In this document: piece after piece, positions 45,539-55,960 of the stretch
Layout of the letters: every line of letters starts with the position of its first letter
Numbering within the stretch: position 1 is the first letter of the stretch
Assembly: GCA_017459345.1 (NCBI GenBank)
Contig: JAFUDC010000091.1
Coordinates: 1-64,000 of the forward strand
Direction: 5' to 3'
DNA from: Eubacterium sp.
GTDB taxonomy: Bacteria > Bacillota > Clostridia > Lachnospirales > Lachnospiraceae
Length of the DNA: 64,000 nucleotides
Made by a program: the position numbers and the translations under genes
The notes under the pieces: model-generated
The model's database searches: none
Told to the model about the DNA's origin: nothing
What the model saw: the letters and a program-made list of their open reading frames with translations, nothing else

Positions 45539-46282
45539 ATGAAAGAAAATGTGAATAAAAATCTTACAGAAAAAATAACTGCCATTGTTCTGGCAGCGGG
45601 ACGGGGACTCAGAATGAGGTGTAATGTATTAAAGCCTTACCTGAATCTGGGAGACCGCCCCCTGATTACCTACGCCCTCAAAGCCTTTCAGGACAGTGAG
45701 GTGGATGAGGTGATCGTGGTGGCGGGAAAGGAAGAGCTTGATTATTTCAGGCGGGAAATCGTGGAACCCTATGGCTTCAGCAAGGTTTCCCAGATTGTTC
45801 CCGGGGGATGTGAGCGCTATGAATCTGTTTATCTGGGACTATGTTCAGCCATCCGGCAGGATCATCCCGGAGACTATGTTCTGATTCATGACGGGGCAAG
45901 ACCATTCATCTCCCCGGCAAAGATCTCCGCTTGTATCCGCACGGTCAGGGAGACGAAGGCCTGCGTGATGGGAATGCCGGTAGATGATACCATCAAAATC
46001 GTTGATGAGAATAACTGTGCTGTCTTTACTCCGGACCGGAGGACAGTGTGGAGAATACAGACCCCTCAGTGCTTCCTCTTAGAGGAAATCCACCAGGCTT
46101 ATTCCAAGATGATGGAGGAGGGAGAAACCAGGATGACAGACGATGCCATGGTTATGGAATCCTATGGACGCCGCCGGGTGAAGGTAATTCACGGAGGCTA
46201 CGACAACATTAAGATAACCAAGCCGGAGGATTTGATCATGGGTGAAGCCATGCTGAGGCAGGGGACGGTCAAGATACAATAG
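45539..46282 (+). CDS. ispD: 2-C-methyl-D-erythritol 4-phosphate cytidylyltransferase
   Basis: The 247-residue nucleotidyltransferase has VLAAGRGLRMRC (CTP-binding), IVPGGCERYESVYLGL, LIHDGARPFI and TPQCFLLEEIHQAY, TDDAMVMESYGRRVK-like residues and HGGYDNIKITKPEDL. It makes CDP-ME in the MEP isoprenoid pathway. TarI-like CDP-ribitol enzymes are close relatives, but the motifs fit IspD. Confidence 0.92.
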   Translation: MKENVNKNLTEKITAIVLAAGRGLRMRCNVLKPYLNLGDRPLITYALKAFQDSEVDEVIVVAGKEELDYFRREIVEPYGFSKVSQIVPGGCERYESVYLGLCSAIRQDHPGDYVLIHDGARPFISPAKISACIRTVRETKACVMGMPVDDTIKIVDENNCAVFTPDRRTVWRIQTPQCFLLEEIHQAYSKMMEEGETRMTDDAMVMESYGRRRVKVIHGGYDNIKITKPEDLIMGEAMLRQGTVKIQ

Positions 46283-46293
46283 GAGTTTACTTT

Positions 46294-48060
46294 ATGGATA
46301 ACGAAAAATTAATATACGATTTCATCCGGAAGCTTTCTGGCCAGGAGGGGATAAGAGAGGACTCTGAAGATGCCGGGCCGGAGAAAGATAATACTCAGGA
46401 TTATCTGGAAGCTTTTATGAATAATATTATCGGAAGCCATATGTCAGATAATGATATGGAAGAAGATGATGAGATAGATGATCTGGAAGAAGGCTTCGGC
46501 GGGGAAGGATTAGATTATGGAGAGGCTGGCAGTGTCTCGGATGAGACAGATGAGGATGATATAGATGACGATGGTAATGAGGATGATGAAGAGCTGGATG
46601 TCGAGATTGAAGAGGATTCTGATTCATCAGACCCATTTCCCTCAGGAAAGAAAAAGACCAGAAGAAAGGGCAATGACCCAACAGATTACTGCTGTGTCTG
46701 CCATAGGACCAAGAGTCAGGGTGCCAGCCTGGTCCGCATGCCCAACAATATGAGCATATGCACGGACTGTATGCAGAAGTCCTTCGACTCCTTCGGCAGC
46801 GGCTTCCCGGGAGGAGGGATTCAATTTCTGGATCTTTCCAATATGGATATCAACAATCTGAAGGATATGAACCTTGGAGACCTCCTGTCAGGAGCTCTCA
46901 ACAATCCTCAGATTAAGCCCAAAAAAGCCAAAAAGAAAAAGAAGAAAAAGAAAGCGGAAAAACCGCAGTTATCTATCCGTAACATCCCCGCACCTCATCA
47001 GATCAAGGCAAAGCTTGATGAATATGTGATAGGTCAGGATCACGCGAAAAAGGTCATGAGCGTGGCAGTTTACAATCACTATAAGCGGGTGATTACCAAC
47101 ACTATGGATGAGATAGAGATTGACAAGTCCAACATGTTGATGATCGGACCTACAGGCTGCGGAAAGACCCATCTTGTGCGGACTCTTGCAAGGCTTTTGA
47201 ATGTACCCCTGGCAATCTGTGATGCCACCTCTCTTACCGAGGCAGGCTATATCGGAGATGATGTGGAAAGTGTCCTCTCCAAGCTTCTTGCCAATGCGGA
47301 CAATGACGTGGAACGGGCAGAAACAGGCATCGTCTTTATTGATGAAATTGACAAGATTGCCAAGAAGAAAAACACCACCAGCCGGGACGTAAGCGGAGAA
47401 TCCGTTCAGCAGGGACTGCTGAAGCTCTTAGAGGGCAGTGAGGTGGAGGTGCCCATCGGGGCAAGCTCCAAGAATCTCATGGTTCCCACCACCACCATGA
47501 ACACCAGGAATATCCTTTTCATCTGCGGCGGAGCCTTCCCGGATCTTGAGAATATCGTGAAAGAACGTCTCACTAAGCGGTCCTCCATCGGTTTTTCCGG
47601 TGAGCTTAAGGATAAATATGACAAGGATAAGGATATTCTCCGGTTTACGACCATTGAAGACCTGCGCAAATTCGGCATGGTTCCCGAGTTTATCGGCCGT
47701 CTTCCGGTCCTCTTCACCCTGAGTGCTCTGGATGTGGATATGATGGTGGATATTCTGAAAGAACCTAAGAATGCCATACTGAAACAGTATCAGAAGCTGC
47801 TGGCCCTGGATGAAGTTGACCTGCAGTTTGAAGACGGAGCCCTCCGGGCTATAGCAGAGAAGGCCCTTGAGAAGAACACAGGAGCCAGAGCCCTCCGGGC
47901 TATCATCGAGGAATTCATGCTGGACATCATGTATGAGATTCCCAAAGATGATAATATCGGCCGGGTGACCATCACCGAGGATTATATCCGCAATAACGGC
48001 ATGCCTCTTATAGAGATGCGGCAGTATCTGCAGCTGGAGCAGAAGGAAATAACTGTTTAA
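46294..48060 (+). CDS. clpX: ClpX-like AAA+ unfoldase with long acidic/lysine-rich N-terminal region
   Basis: The 588-residue product is about 160 residues longer than usual ClpX. Residues about 50-115 are strongly acidic. A C4 zinc-binding motif (CVC around 134-136 and CTDC at 156-159) follows, then a linker and a run of ten or so Lys (about 211-220). The AAA+ part has GPTGCGKT (285-292), VFIDEIDKIAKK, the GESVQQGLLKLLEG pore-2 region and RSSIGF, the IGF loop that docks on ClpP. It lies apart from clpP in this window. It may be a second ClpX or the sole one. Confidence 0.88.
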   Translation: MDNEKLIYDFIRKLSGQEGIREDSEDAGPEKDNTQDYLEAFMNNIIGSHMSDNDMEEDDEIDDLEEGFGGEGLDYGEAGSVSDETDEDDIDDDGNEDDEELDVEIEEDSDSSDPFPSGKKKTRRKGNDPTDYCCVCHRTKSQGASLVRMPNNMSICTDCMQKSFDSFGSGFPGGGIQFLDLSNMDINNLKDMNLGDLLSGALNNPQIKPKKAKKKKKKKKAEKPQLSIRNIPAPHQIKAKLDEYVIGQDHAKKVMSVAVYNHYKRVITNTMDEIEIDKSNMLMIGPTGCGKTHLVRTLARLLNVPLAICDATSLTEAGYIGDDVESVLSKLLANADNDVERAETGIVFIDEIDKIAKKKNTTSRDVSGESVQQGLLKLLEGSEVEVPIGASSKNLMVPTTTMNTRNILFICGGAFPDLENIVKERLTKRSSIGFSGELKDKYDKDKDILRFTTIEDLRKFGMVPEFIGRLPVLFTLSALDVDMMVDILKEPKNAILKQYQKLLALDEVDLQFEDGALRAIAEKALEKNTGARALRAIIEEFMLDIMYEIPKDDNIGRVTITEDYIRNNGMPLIEMRQYLQLEQKEITV

Positions 48061-48069
48061 GTGAATAAC

Positions 48070-48113
48070 AGACGAAACGAAAAGGGCCGGTATGGCCCTT
48101 TTTCATTTCGTCT
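48070..48113 (+). terminator. Terminator after clpX
   Basis: AAAGGGCC-GGTAT-GGCCCTTT (48081-48101), with an outer stem AGACGAAA/TTTCGTCT, and a T-run at 48099-48103. Confidence 0.88.
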
Positions 48114-48169
48114 ATTAGTGATTTATAAAGTTATTTTCAGAAAAATACCTCGATTAAGATAAAATAATC

Positions 48170-48245
48170 CTGTTTTATTTATACCTGATTTGAAGTATAA
48201 TAAATAAAACAGCAGTTAGTAAATATTCAATCCCCTGCAGGGGAT
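48170..48245 (+). promoter_or_regulatory. Fbp leader with 13-bp inverted repeat, TATAAT and a 16-bp palindrome
   Basis: CTGTTTTATTTAT (48170-48182) and ATAAATAAAACAG (48200-48212) are perfect inverted repeats across 17 nt. TATAAT (48196-48201) is embedded at the second arm. ATCCCCTGCAGGGGAT (48230-48245) is a perfect palindrome just downstream of a likely start. The gap 48061-48368 holds no gene. These look like operators or mRNA hairpins for fbp. Confidence 0.55.
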
Positions 48246-48368
48246 ACTTTCATCAGCTTCGGTTATGACTTTCACCTCGCTAAAGGAGATAGATCACTAG
48301 CATCTGATGGGGTTATTATATAAGCATGGTAGAGTAATCATAATAGGAAAGGAAGGGGTTTTTACATA

Positions 48369-50330
48369 ATGAAAGACTTGAATATGAAGTATCTGGACAG
48401 CCTGTCCAAGCAGTATCCCAATATCGCAAGGGCCTCGACGGAGATTATCAATCTCCAGGCCAGACTTAACCTGCCTAAGGAGACGGAACATTTTGTGTCG
48501 GATATCCATGGAGAATATGAACAGTTTATTCATATCCTGAGGAATGGTTCCGGTGCTGTCCGCAATAAGATCAACGATGCCTTTGGCAACACTCTGTCCA
48601 TCAAGGATAAGAAGAGCCTGGCTTCCCTGATCTATTATCCGGAGCAGAAGATTGAGCTGATCAAACAGGAGATGGACAAGGAGGAGCTTTTAGACTGGTA
48701 TAAGGTTTCCCTTCACCGCCTGACCGCAGTCTGCAAGGAGTGTTCTGCCAAGTACACCAGGTCCCGTCTCAGAAGCAGCCTGCCCAAGGATTTCTCCTAC
48801 ATATTGGAGGAACTGCTCAGCGAGAATAACCGGGTGGTTCAAAAGGAAGAATATTACAATGAGATTTTTGATACCATCATCCGTATCGGCCGGGCCAAGG
48901 AGTTCATCGTGGCCATGTGTCAGGCCATCCAGAAGCTTACCGTTACCAGACTACATGTGATCGGAGATATATTTGACCGGGGTCCGGGACCTCATATCAT
49001 TCTGGATTATCTGAAGAAGCATCAGACTGTGGATTTCCAGTGGGGCAATCACGATGTGGTTTGGATGGGTGCAGCATCAGGTCAGGACGCCTGCATAGCA
49101 AATGTCATCCGTCTTTCAGCCCGCTACAATAATCTGGATGTTCTTGAGGATGGCTACGGCATCAACCTGATCCCGCTGGCCAGCTTTGCCAGTGATGTCT
49201 ACAAGGATGACCCATGCACAATCTTTGATGTCCATGCTGTGGATGAACATGATCCGGGTGAGATCGCCCTTAACATGAAGATGCACAAGGCTATCGCCAT
49301 CATCCAGTTTAAGCTGGAAGGACAGCTGATCAGGCGGCATCCGGAGTTTGGCATGGACAAGCGTCTGCTGCTTGACAAGATTGATTACGAGAAGGGGACT
49401 GTCCGCATTGGCAATAAGGATTATGAGCTTCTGGATAAGTCCTTCCCGACAGTAGATCCGGCAGATCCCTATAAGCTTTCCGCCGAGGAAGAGGCATTGA
49501 TGAAGAGACTTCATATGAACTTTAAGAACTGTGAAAAGCTTCAGGAACATATCCGGTATATGTTCAACAACGGAAGTCTTTACCTCTGTTATAATAATAA
49601 CCTGCTCTATCACGGCTGTGTACCCCTGGATGAAGAGGGCAACTTCCGCCAGGTTAAGATTGGAGATGGCATCTATTCCGGCAAAGCCCTCTATGATGTG
49701 CTGGAGGATTATGTGAGAAAAGGTTATTACGAGCAGGATGATGAGGATATTCATCAGTATGGCAAGGATATCATGTGGTATATCTGGTCCAATGAGAACT
49801 CTCCGGTTTACGGCAAAGAGAAGATGGCCACCTTTGAGCGCTACTATGTGGATGACAAGGAAGTGCAGGTGGAGAGAAAGGACCACTACTATCAGCTGAT
49901 CAACAATGAGGAAGTTGTGGATCGGATCATCCGGGAGTTCGGACTGGATCCGGCAAGAGCCCACATCATTAACGGACATATGCCGGTAAAGAAAACCAAG
50001 GGTGAGTCTCCCATCAAGTGCGGAGGCAAGGTTATGATCATAGACGGCGGTTTCTCCAAGGCCTACCGCGGCCAGACCGGCATCGCCGGCTACACCCTGA
50101 TTTATAACTCCCACGGCCTCCGCCTGGTATCCCATGAGAGCTTCACTTCCACCGAAGATGTCATCGAGAATGAGAAGGATGTCTTCTCCGATACCGTCAT
50201 CATGGAGCCTCTGCAGCGCAGAGAGCGGGTGGGTGATACCGATAACGGCCGGGAAATCCGGGAGAAGATTCATGATCTGGAAGAACTCCTCTTTGCCTAC
50301 CGGTCCGGTCTGCTCCAGGAGAAGGAATAG
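48369..50330 (+). CDS. fbp: Fructose-1,6-bisphosphatase, class III
   Basis: The 653-residue product has the Firmicutes class III features: a metallophosphoesterase fold with FVSDIHGEYEQF, VIGDIFDRGPGP, WGNHDVVWMGA and INGHMPVKKTKGESP. It hydrolyses fructose-1,6-bisphosphate in gluconeogenesis and needs Mn2+. The length matches B. subtilis Fbp. Confidence 0.96.
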   Translation: MKDLNMKYLDSLSKQYPNIARASTEIINLQARLNLPKETEHFVSDIHGEYEQFIHILRNGSGAVRNKINDAFGNTLSIKDKKSLASLIYYPEQKIELIKQEMDKEELLDWYKVSLHRLTAVCKECSAKYTRSRLRSSLPKDFSYILEELLSENNRVVQKEEYYNEIFDTIIRIGRAKEFIVAMCQAIQKLTVTRLHVIGDIFDRGPGPHIILDYLKKHQTVDFQWGNHDVVWMGAASGQDACIANVIRLSARYNNLDVLEDGYGINLIPLASFASDVYKDDPCTIFDVHAVDEHDPGEIALNMKMHKAIAIIQFKLEGQLIRRHPEFGMDKRLLLDKIDYEKGTVRIGNKDYELLDKSFPTVDPADPYKLSAEEEALMKRLHMNFKNCEKLQEHIRYMFNNGSLYLCYNNNLLYHGCVPLDEEGNFRQVKIGDGIYSGKALYDVLEDYVRKGYYEQDDEDIHQYGKDIMWYIWSNENSPVYGKEKMATFERYYVDDKEVQVERKDHYYQLINNEEVVDRIIREFGLDPARAHIINGHMPVKKTKGESPIKCGGKVMIIDGGFSKAYRGQTGIAGYTLIYNSHGLRLVSHESFTSTEDVIENEKDVFSDTVIMEPLQRRERVGDTDNGREIREKIHDLEELLFAYRSGLLQEKE

Positions 50331-50368
50331 GACATAAATTAAGATTCGCCGACGAGTCCACTCCTATC

Positions 50369-50457
50369 TGATAGAATAAACGACATAACAGACCAGTCAG
50401 ATGGAGGGAGCATATCACTGCCCCTTCAACTGACTGGTCCTTTTGTTTATTCTATCA
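50369..50457 (+). terminator. Nested inverted-repeat terminator after fbp
   Basis: The outer 13-bp stem TGATAGAATAAAC/GTTTATTCTATCA (50369-50381 with 50445-50457) encloses a perfect 10-bp inner stem GACCAGTCAG/CTGACTGGTC (50391-50400 with 50430-50439), followed by CTTTTG. Besides termination, the long arms could form a stable 3' end. Confidence 0.75.
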
Positions 50458-50498
50458 AATATCATTTTGCAATATTTCATATTTTAAACTTCATTTTC

Positions 50499-50528
50499 TT
50501 GCTATTCCATACCCCTTTGTGTTAGAAT
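50499..50528 (+). promoter_or_regulatory. Putative promoter of the hydratase-ilvBN unit
   Basis: TTGCTA (50499-50504), an 18-bp spacer and TAGAAT (50523-50528), about 107 bp before the hydratase start. Confidence 0.5.
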
Positions 50529-50634
50529 GGATTTTATAAATGCCTGAAAATGATTCCGGTTAGTTTGTTTCATTGATATTTTTCGTGAAAAGGAGAGTTA
50601 ACTGGAAAGGAATAGATACAGGAGGTTAAATGAC

Positions 50635-52926
50635 ATGATAGAATTACTGAAGACTGGTGCTTACCTGCTGGATGGCAGCAGGATTATCGAAGATGGGTCT
50701 GAGGCAGCGGCAGTGCTTGGTGAAGCAGTTGGCCCGGAGGCTCCTTCCAGGGAGGAGGCGAAGAAGGGTACCATCGCCTATGGTATACTGAAAGCCCATA
50801 ATACATCCGATGATATGGATAAACTGAAGATCCGTTTTGATAAGCTGACTTCCCATGATATCACTTATGTGGGGATCATACAGACAGCCAGGGCTTCGGG
50901 ACTTGAGAAGTTCCCTATGCCCTACGTCCTTACCAACTGCCACAACAGTCTCTGCGCAGTGGGGGGAACCATCAATGAGGATGATCACATGTTTGGCCTG
51001 TCTGCTGCCAAGAAGTACGGCGGCATCTATGTTCCGGCTCATCAGGCTGTCATTCATCAGTTTGCCAGAGAGATGCTGGCCTGCGGCGGCAGCATGATCC
51101 TTGGTTCTGATTCCCATACCCGCTATGGCGCTCTTGGCACCATGGCCATGGGTGAGGGCGGACCGGAGCTGGTAAAGCAGCTTCTGGAGCAGACCTATGA
51201 TATCAATATGCCAGGTGTGGTTGGCGTGTATATGACCGGAAGTCCCATTCCGGGTGTGGGCCCCCAGGATGTGGCGCTGGCTATCATCGGAGCCGTATTC
51301 AAGAATGGCTATGTGAATAACAAGGTGATGGAATTTGTAGGTCCCGGCGTCGAAAACTTAAGTGCCGACTTCCGAATCGGGGTGGATGTGATGACCACGG
51401 AGACAACCTGCCTGTCCTCCATCTGGAAGACCGATGACAAGATCCGGGAGTTCTATCAGATTCATGGCAGAGAGGATGATTACAAAGAACTGGCTCCGGC
51501 TCCTGTGGCATACTATGATGGATTGATAAAGATCGATCTTTCCGAGATCCGGCCCATGATTGCCATGCCATTCCATCCAAGCAACACCTATACCATCGAG
51601 GAAATGAATGCAAATCTTCTGGATGTTCTCCATGACTGTGAGCAGAAGGCTCTGGTCAGCCTGGACGGGCAGGTAGATTATAAGCTTACGGATAAGATTC
51701 GCGATGGAAGGCTTTATGTAGAGCAGGGTATCATCGCAGGCTGTGCCGGCGGCGGATTTGAGAATCTCTGTGCGGCAGCGGATATATTAAAAGGGCGGTC
51801 TATCGGACCGGATGAGTTTACCTTAAGTGTATATCCGGCATCCACCCCGATCTTTATGGAACTGGTGAGAAACGGGGCTGCTGCGGACCTGATGGCATCC
51901 GGTGCCATCGTAAAAACCGCCTTCTGCGGACCATGCTTCGGTGCAGGGGATACCCCGGCTAACAACAGTTTAAGTATCCGACATTCCACCAGGAACTTCC
52001 CCAACCGGGAGGGCTCCAAGCTGCAGAACGGCCAGATTGCTTCCGTTGCCCTGATGGATGCCAGATCCATCGCTGCAACAGCGGCCAACAAGGGTTATCT
52101 GACCCCGGCCACTGACCTTGATATGCAGTACAGGGAAAGAACATATTTCTTTGATAAGAGCATCTATGAGAACCGGGTATTTGACAGCAAGGGTGTGGCA
52201 GATCCTGATGTGGAGATCAAGTTAGGGCCTAACATCAAGGACTGGCCGGCCATGAGCCCCCTGCCTCAGAACCTGATTCTGAAGGTTGTTTCCGAGATTC
52301 ATGATCCGGTTACCACCACCGATGAGCTGATCCCTTCAGGAGAGACATCCTCCTACCGGTCCAATCCTCTGGGTCTGGCTGAGTTCACCTTATCCAGAAA
52401 GGATCCGGCATATGTGGGACGTGCCAAGGAAGTCCAGAAGGCCCAGAAGGCGATCGAGGCAGATTCCTGCCCCAGAAAGGCCCTTCCGGAGCTTAATCCG
52501 GTGATGGATGTCATCCATGCTCAGTTTGAAGGAGTGAACAGAAGCAATCTCGGCGTGGGCAGCACCATATTTGCTGTGAAGCCGGGAGATGGCTCTGCCA
52601 GAGAGCAGGCAGCCTCCTGCCAGAAGGTACTGGGCGGATGGGCCAATATTGCCAATGAATATGCAACCAAGCGATACCGCTCCAACCTGATTAACTGGGG
52701 TATGCTTCCCTTCCTGATTGACGGGGAAGATCTGCCCTTTGCCAACGGTGACTATCTCTTCATCCCGGATGTGAAGCAGGGAGTATCGGACAAGAGTACT
52801 GAGTTCAGCGCTTATGTGATCAAGGACGGGGAAGCCAGACCATTTACCCTGAAGATGGGTGAACTGACGGATGATGAGAGAGAAATCATCCTGAAAGGCT
52901 GCCTGATCAACTATAACAGGAAATGA
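50635..52926 (+). CDS. Aconitase-family hydratase (aconitate hydratase or YbhJ-like)
   Basis: GGAGG precedes the ATG. The 763-residue product has aconitase-fold motifs: [33 protein letters not shown] and [33 protein letters not shown], the last with Fe-S Cys. A swivelling domain (residues about 590-760; [14 protein letters not shown]) follows. Length and order resemble E. coli YbhJ and clostridial 'hydratase' proteins. Aconitate hydratase activity is likely but substrate is not certain. ilvBN follow within 50 bp. Confidence 0.85.
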   Translation: MIELLKTGAYLLDGSRIIEDGSEAAAVLGEAVGPEAPSREEAKKGTIAYGILKAHNTSDDMDKLKIRFDKLTSHDITYVGIIQTARASGLEKFPMPYVLTNCHNSLCAVGGTINEDDHMFGLSAAKKYGGIYVPAHQAVIHQFAREMLACGGSMILGSDSHTRYGALGTMAMGEGGPELVKQLLEQTYDINMPGVVGVYMTGSPIPGVGPQDVALAIIGAVFKNGYVNNKVMEFVGPGVENLSADFRIGVDVMTTETTCLSSIWKTDDKIREFYQIHGREDDYKELAPAPVAYYDGLIKIDLSEIRPMIAMPFHPSNTYTIEEMNANLLDVLHDCEQKALVSLDGQVDYKLTDKIRDGRLYVEQGIIAGCAGGGFENLCAAADILKGRSIGPDEFTLSVYPASTPIFMELVRNGAAADLMASGAIVKTAFCGPCFGAGDTPANNSLSIRHSTRNFPNREGSKLQNGQIASVALMDARSIAATAANKGYLTPATDLDMQYRERTYFFDKSIYENRVFDSKGVADPDVEIKLGPNIKDWPAMSPLPQNLILKVVSEIHDPVTTTDELIPSGETSSYRSNPLGLAEFTLSRKDPAYVGRAKEVQKAQKAIEADSCPRKALPELNPVMDVIHAQFEGVNRSNLGVGSTIFAVKPGDGSAREQAASCQKVLGGWANIANEYATKRYRSNLINWGMLPFLIDGEDLPFANGDYLFIPDVKQGVSDKSTEFSAYVIKDGEARPFTLKMGELTDDEREIILKGCLINYNRK

Positions 52927-52968
52927 TACTTAATATAGACCCAGATAGAATAAATGAAGGTGTAGATA

Positions 52969-54702
52969 ATGAAAATATCAGGAAATAATCTGTTTGTAAC
53001 AGCCATGAAAAAAGAAGGGGTAGACACCATATTTGCTTATCCCGGCGGGATGAATGTGAGTCTTTTGGATGCTCTTCATGATGCCCATGGGATCGACCTG
53101 GTTCTCCCAAGACATGAACAGGGACTGATTCATGCTGCAGACGGTTATGCCAGAGCCACCGGAAAGGTGGGTGTCTGTCTGGTAACCAGCGGGCCCGGTG
53201 CCACCAACCTGGTAACCGGTATCGCCACAGCCAACTATGACTCTATCCCCCTGGTATGCTTTACCGGACAGGTGCCGGAGCAGCTGATCGGCAATGACGC
53301 ATTTCAGGAAGTGGATATCATTGGCGTTACCCGCCATATTGCCAAGTTTGTTATCATGGTCCGCGAACGGGAGATGCTGGCCCAGCGGATCAAGGAGGCA
53401 TTTTATATTGCCAGAACCGGCAAGCCGGGTCCTGTCCTTGTGGACCTGCCCACCGATGTGATGGCGGAGCTGGGCTCCACCTCATATCCTACTGAGGTGA
53501 ATATCCGCGGATACAAGCCCAACACCGGCGTCCACATCGGACAGCTCAAGCGGGCCATCGCCTTGTTAAAGAAGGCTAAAAAGCCTATGTTCCTGATCGG
53601 CGGCGGCGTAAACCTGGCCCATGCCCAGGAAGACCTCACAGAGATGGCAGAGAAGCTGAATGTCCCGGTAGTGACCACTGTCATGGGCCGGGGGGCAATC
53701 GATACAGCCCACCCGCTCTTTGTGGGTAATATCGGCATGCATGGATCTGTTGCGGCCAACAAGACAGCAGATGAGTGTGACCTCATGTTCTCCATCGGCT
53801 GCCGCTTCAATGACCGCGTCACAGGGAACATCAGCAAATTTGCTCCGAACGCCAAAATCGTCCATATTGATATCGAGGCATCCTCTATCTCAAGAAATGT
53901 CACCGTGGACATTCCTATCGTTGCAGATGCCAAAATGGCCATCCGCAAAATTATCGAGCATACCAAGCCCATGAAGCATGAGGAGTGGGTGAAGGAAGTC
54001 ATGAGCTGGAATGAGGAGTATCCTCTTGCCATGGATGTGAAGGCAGGAGTCAGCCCGGAGGCCATCATCCGCACACTCAACGAAGTCTATGCAGACAGAG
54101 ATACGGTCTTCTCCTCCGATGTCGGCCAGCACCAGATGTGGGCTGCCCAGTACTTAAAGCTCGACCCCACCCACCGTCTCATCCAGAGCGGAGGCCTGGG
54201 AACCATGGGATTCGGCCTTCCGTCAGCTATAGGAGCCAAGATCGGCTGCCCGGAGAAATCCGTGGTATCCATCAGCGGAGACGGCGGCTTCCAGATGAAC
54301 ATCCAGGAGCTGTCCACTGCAGTCTGTCAGGAACTGCCCCTGGTAAATATCGTGATGAACAACAATAATCTGGGGATGGTCCGCCAGATGCAGACATTAT
54401 TCAAGAACAAGCGCTACACCATCACCTGCCTGCGCTACCACAAATCCTGCAAGGGTAAATGCGGCACGGAAGGATGGGAGTGCCCTGAGTATTCCCCCGA
54501 CTTCGTCAAGGTGGTCGAAGGTTATGGATCAAAAGGCTGGCTCGTCACAAAGGACGAGGACCTTAAGTCCACAATTCTTGAGGCCAGGGCCTATGCCGAA
54601 GAGCATAACCTGCCAGTCATAGTGGAATGCTCCGTATCACCGGATGAACTGGTACTGCCCATGATCCAGGGCGGGGCAAGCTTTGATGATATTATATACT
54701 AG
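52969..54702 (+). CDS. ilvB: Acetolactate synthase large subunit
   Basis: The 577-residue ThDP enzyme has FAYPGGMNVSLLDAL, PRHEQGLIHAADGYARATGKVG (catalytic Glu), TSGPGATNLVTGIATA, and the ThDP motif SISGDGGFQMN...NNNNLGMVRQMQ. It condenses two pyruvates to acetolactate for valine/leucine synthesis or pyruvate with oxobutyrate for isoleucine. Near the ThDP loop it has four Cys (487, 494, 498, 505), an insertion absent from E. coli IlvB. ilvN follows after 11 bp. Confidence 0.95.
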   Translation: MKISGNNLFVTAMKKEGVDTIFAYPGGMNVSLLDALHDAHGIDLVLPRHEQGLIHAADGYARATGKVGVCLVTSGPGATNLVTGIATANYDSIPLVCFTGQVPEQLIGNDAFQEVDIIGVTRHIAKFVIMVREREMLAQRIKEAFYIARTGKPGPVLVDLPTDVMAELGSTSYPTEVNIRGYKPNTGVHIGQLKRAIALLKKAKKPMFLIGGGVNLAHAQEDLTEMAEKLNVPVVTTVMGRGAIDTAHPLFVGNIGMHGSVAANKTADECDLMFSIGCRFNDRVTGNISKFAPNAKIVHIDIEASSISRNVTVDIPIVADAKMAIRKIIEHTKPMKHEEWVKEVMSWNEEYPLAMDVKAGVSPEAIIRTLNEVYADRDTVFSSDVGQHQMWAAQYLKLDPTHRLIQSGGLGTMGFGLPSAIGAKIGCPEKSVVSISGDGGFQMNIQELSTAVCQELPLVNIVMNNNNLGMVRQMQTLFKNKRYTITCLRYHKSCKGKCGTEGWECPEYSPDFVKVVEGYGSKGWLVTKDEDLKSTILEARAYAEEHNLPVIVECSVSPDELVLPMIQGGASFDDIIY

Positions 54703-54713
54703 GAGGCGGAAGG

Positions 54714-55232
54714 ATGAGACAGATCAGCAGAGAAAAGAAGAAGAGATGGGTATCCCTCTATGTGGAGAACCGGATCGGTGTCCTTACCAGAATCTCCGGA
54801 ATGATGGCAGGGAAATCCTACAATATTGACTCTATTACTGTTGGTGTAACCGAGGACCCCACAATATCCCGCATGACCATCGGCTTAAGCTCCGATGATG
54901 CCACCTTTGAGCAGATCAAAAAGCAGCTGAACCGCTGTGTGGAGGTCATCAAGCTTACGGATATCACCGATGCACCGACTCACATGAAAGAGATCCTCTT
55001 TGTCAAGATTCACGATTGCTCTGAGTTTGAGAAGGGGGAAATCTTCCGTATTGCCCAGGTATTTGGCGCCAAGGCCATCGACTACGGCATCAACAGTGTC
55101 CTTTTGGAAAGCGTCAAGACAGAGGGACGCAACAATGACCTGATTGCTCTTCTGAAAAGTAAATTTGAAAAAGTTGAGATTGTGCGCGGCGGCATCGTGG
55201 CCATCGAATCCATCAGCATGATCGACCGCTAG
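54714..55232 (+). CDS. ilvN: Acetolactate synthase small (regulatory) subunit
   Basis: The 172-residue product has an N-terminal ACT domain (WVSLYVENRIGVLTRISGMMAGKSYNIDSITVG) and a C-terminal ALS_ss_C domain (ALLKSKFEKVEIVRGGIVAIE). It confers valine feedback on IlvB. GGAGG precedes its ATG. Confidence 0.95.
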   Translation: MRQISREKKKRWVSLYVENRIGVLTRISGMMAGKSYNIDSITVGVTEDPTISRMTIGLSSDDATFEQIKKQLNRCVEVIKLTDITDAPTHMKEILFVKIHDCSEFEKGEIFRIAQVFGAKAIDYGINSVLLESVKTEGRNNDLIALLKSKFEKVEIVRGGIVAIESISMIDR

Positions 55233-55259
55233 TATTTAAAGAAATACGAATAGAATTGT

Positions 55260-55299
55260 CAGCCCCCGGAATGTGCCTGAAGGCACATTCCGGGGGCTG
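55260..55299 (+). terminator. Terminator after ilvN
   Basis: A perfect 18-bp stem (left arm CAGCCCCCGGAATGTGCC, 55260-55277) with loop TGAA. Only a short T-run follows, but the stem is very strong. Confidence 0.8.
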
Positions 55300-55754
55300 A
55301 TTCTATATCTTCTGGCAGCTGTTTTTACAGCCAGATAGCTGCTGAATAAGCGAACTGAGTTAATATATGGTAACAGATTATCTGTAATCTATTTTAATAT
55401 ATCGATGAAATCATATTTGAAGTAACTTTTTCATCATACTCCTCTTTTTTTCCACAAAATTGGGTATGAAATACCGGGAAGAGTTTTTTTACCCAAAGGT
55501 TTTTCCTTAATTTTAAAAAACTCCAGGACAGGTGCCTGAGCTCGTGGGTAGAAAAGACCAAAAACATATTAATCTACCAATTATTTGCGTAAATAATGTC
55601 TCAAATAATATTTTTTTCCGTAAAACATGTTTGAGATTTCTTGATATTGGTGTTTATCCATTTATATGTCTGATGGGGAGTCTGTTTATGACTGGTCAAC
55701 TGTTTGTTAGTTAGTCTCACGATGCAGCGCACTGGACTTATTAACTTAAATATA

Positions 55755-55784
55755 TTGACATACCCGACTCGTTTATGGTAATAT
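55755..55784 (+). promoter_or_regulatory. Promoter of the surface adhesin
   Basis: TTGACA (55755-55760), an 18-bp spacer and TAATAT (55779-55784). The gap 55300-55754 is AT-rich without a supported gene. The leader (55790-55960) has no recognised riboswitch; GGTGTC is repeated near 55817. Confidence 0.65.
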
Positions 55785-55960
55785 TAATTAAAAATACCAA
55801 AAAATAGCAATTAAGGGTGTCGTTAGGGTGTCCGATAGCCTGTGCCCCATCCGGTATCAAGATATCCCCAATGAATGGAGAGGAGGTAGAACAAACATGC
55901 CGTAACAGTCAATTTGAGCACTTTATTAATATACTTTTTAACGGAAAGAGAGGTTGATGA

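Noticed and set aside
55532..55714. 60-residue open frame before the adhesin
   Set aside because: No ribosome binding site, AT-rich composition and no recognisable motif; it lies upstream of the adhesin promoter.
55790..55960. c-di-GMP riboswitch in the adhesin leader
   Set aside because: I looked for GEMM-type conserved motifs and did not find them.
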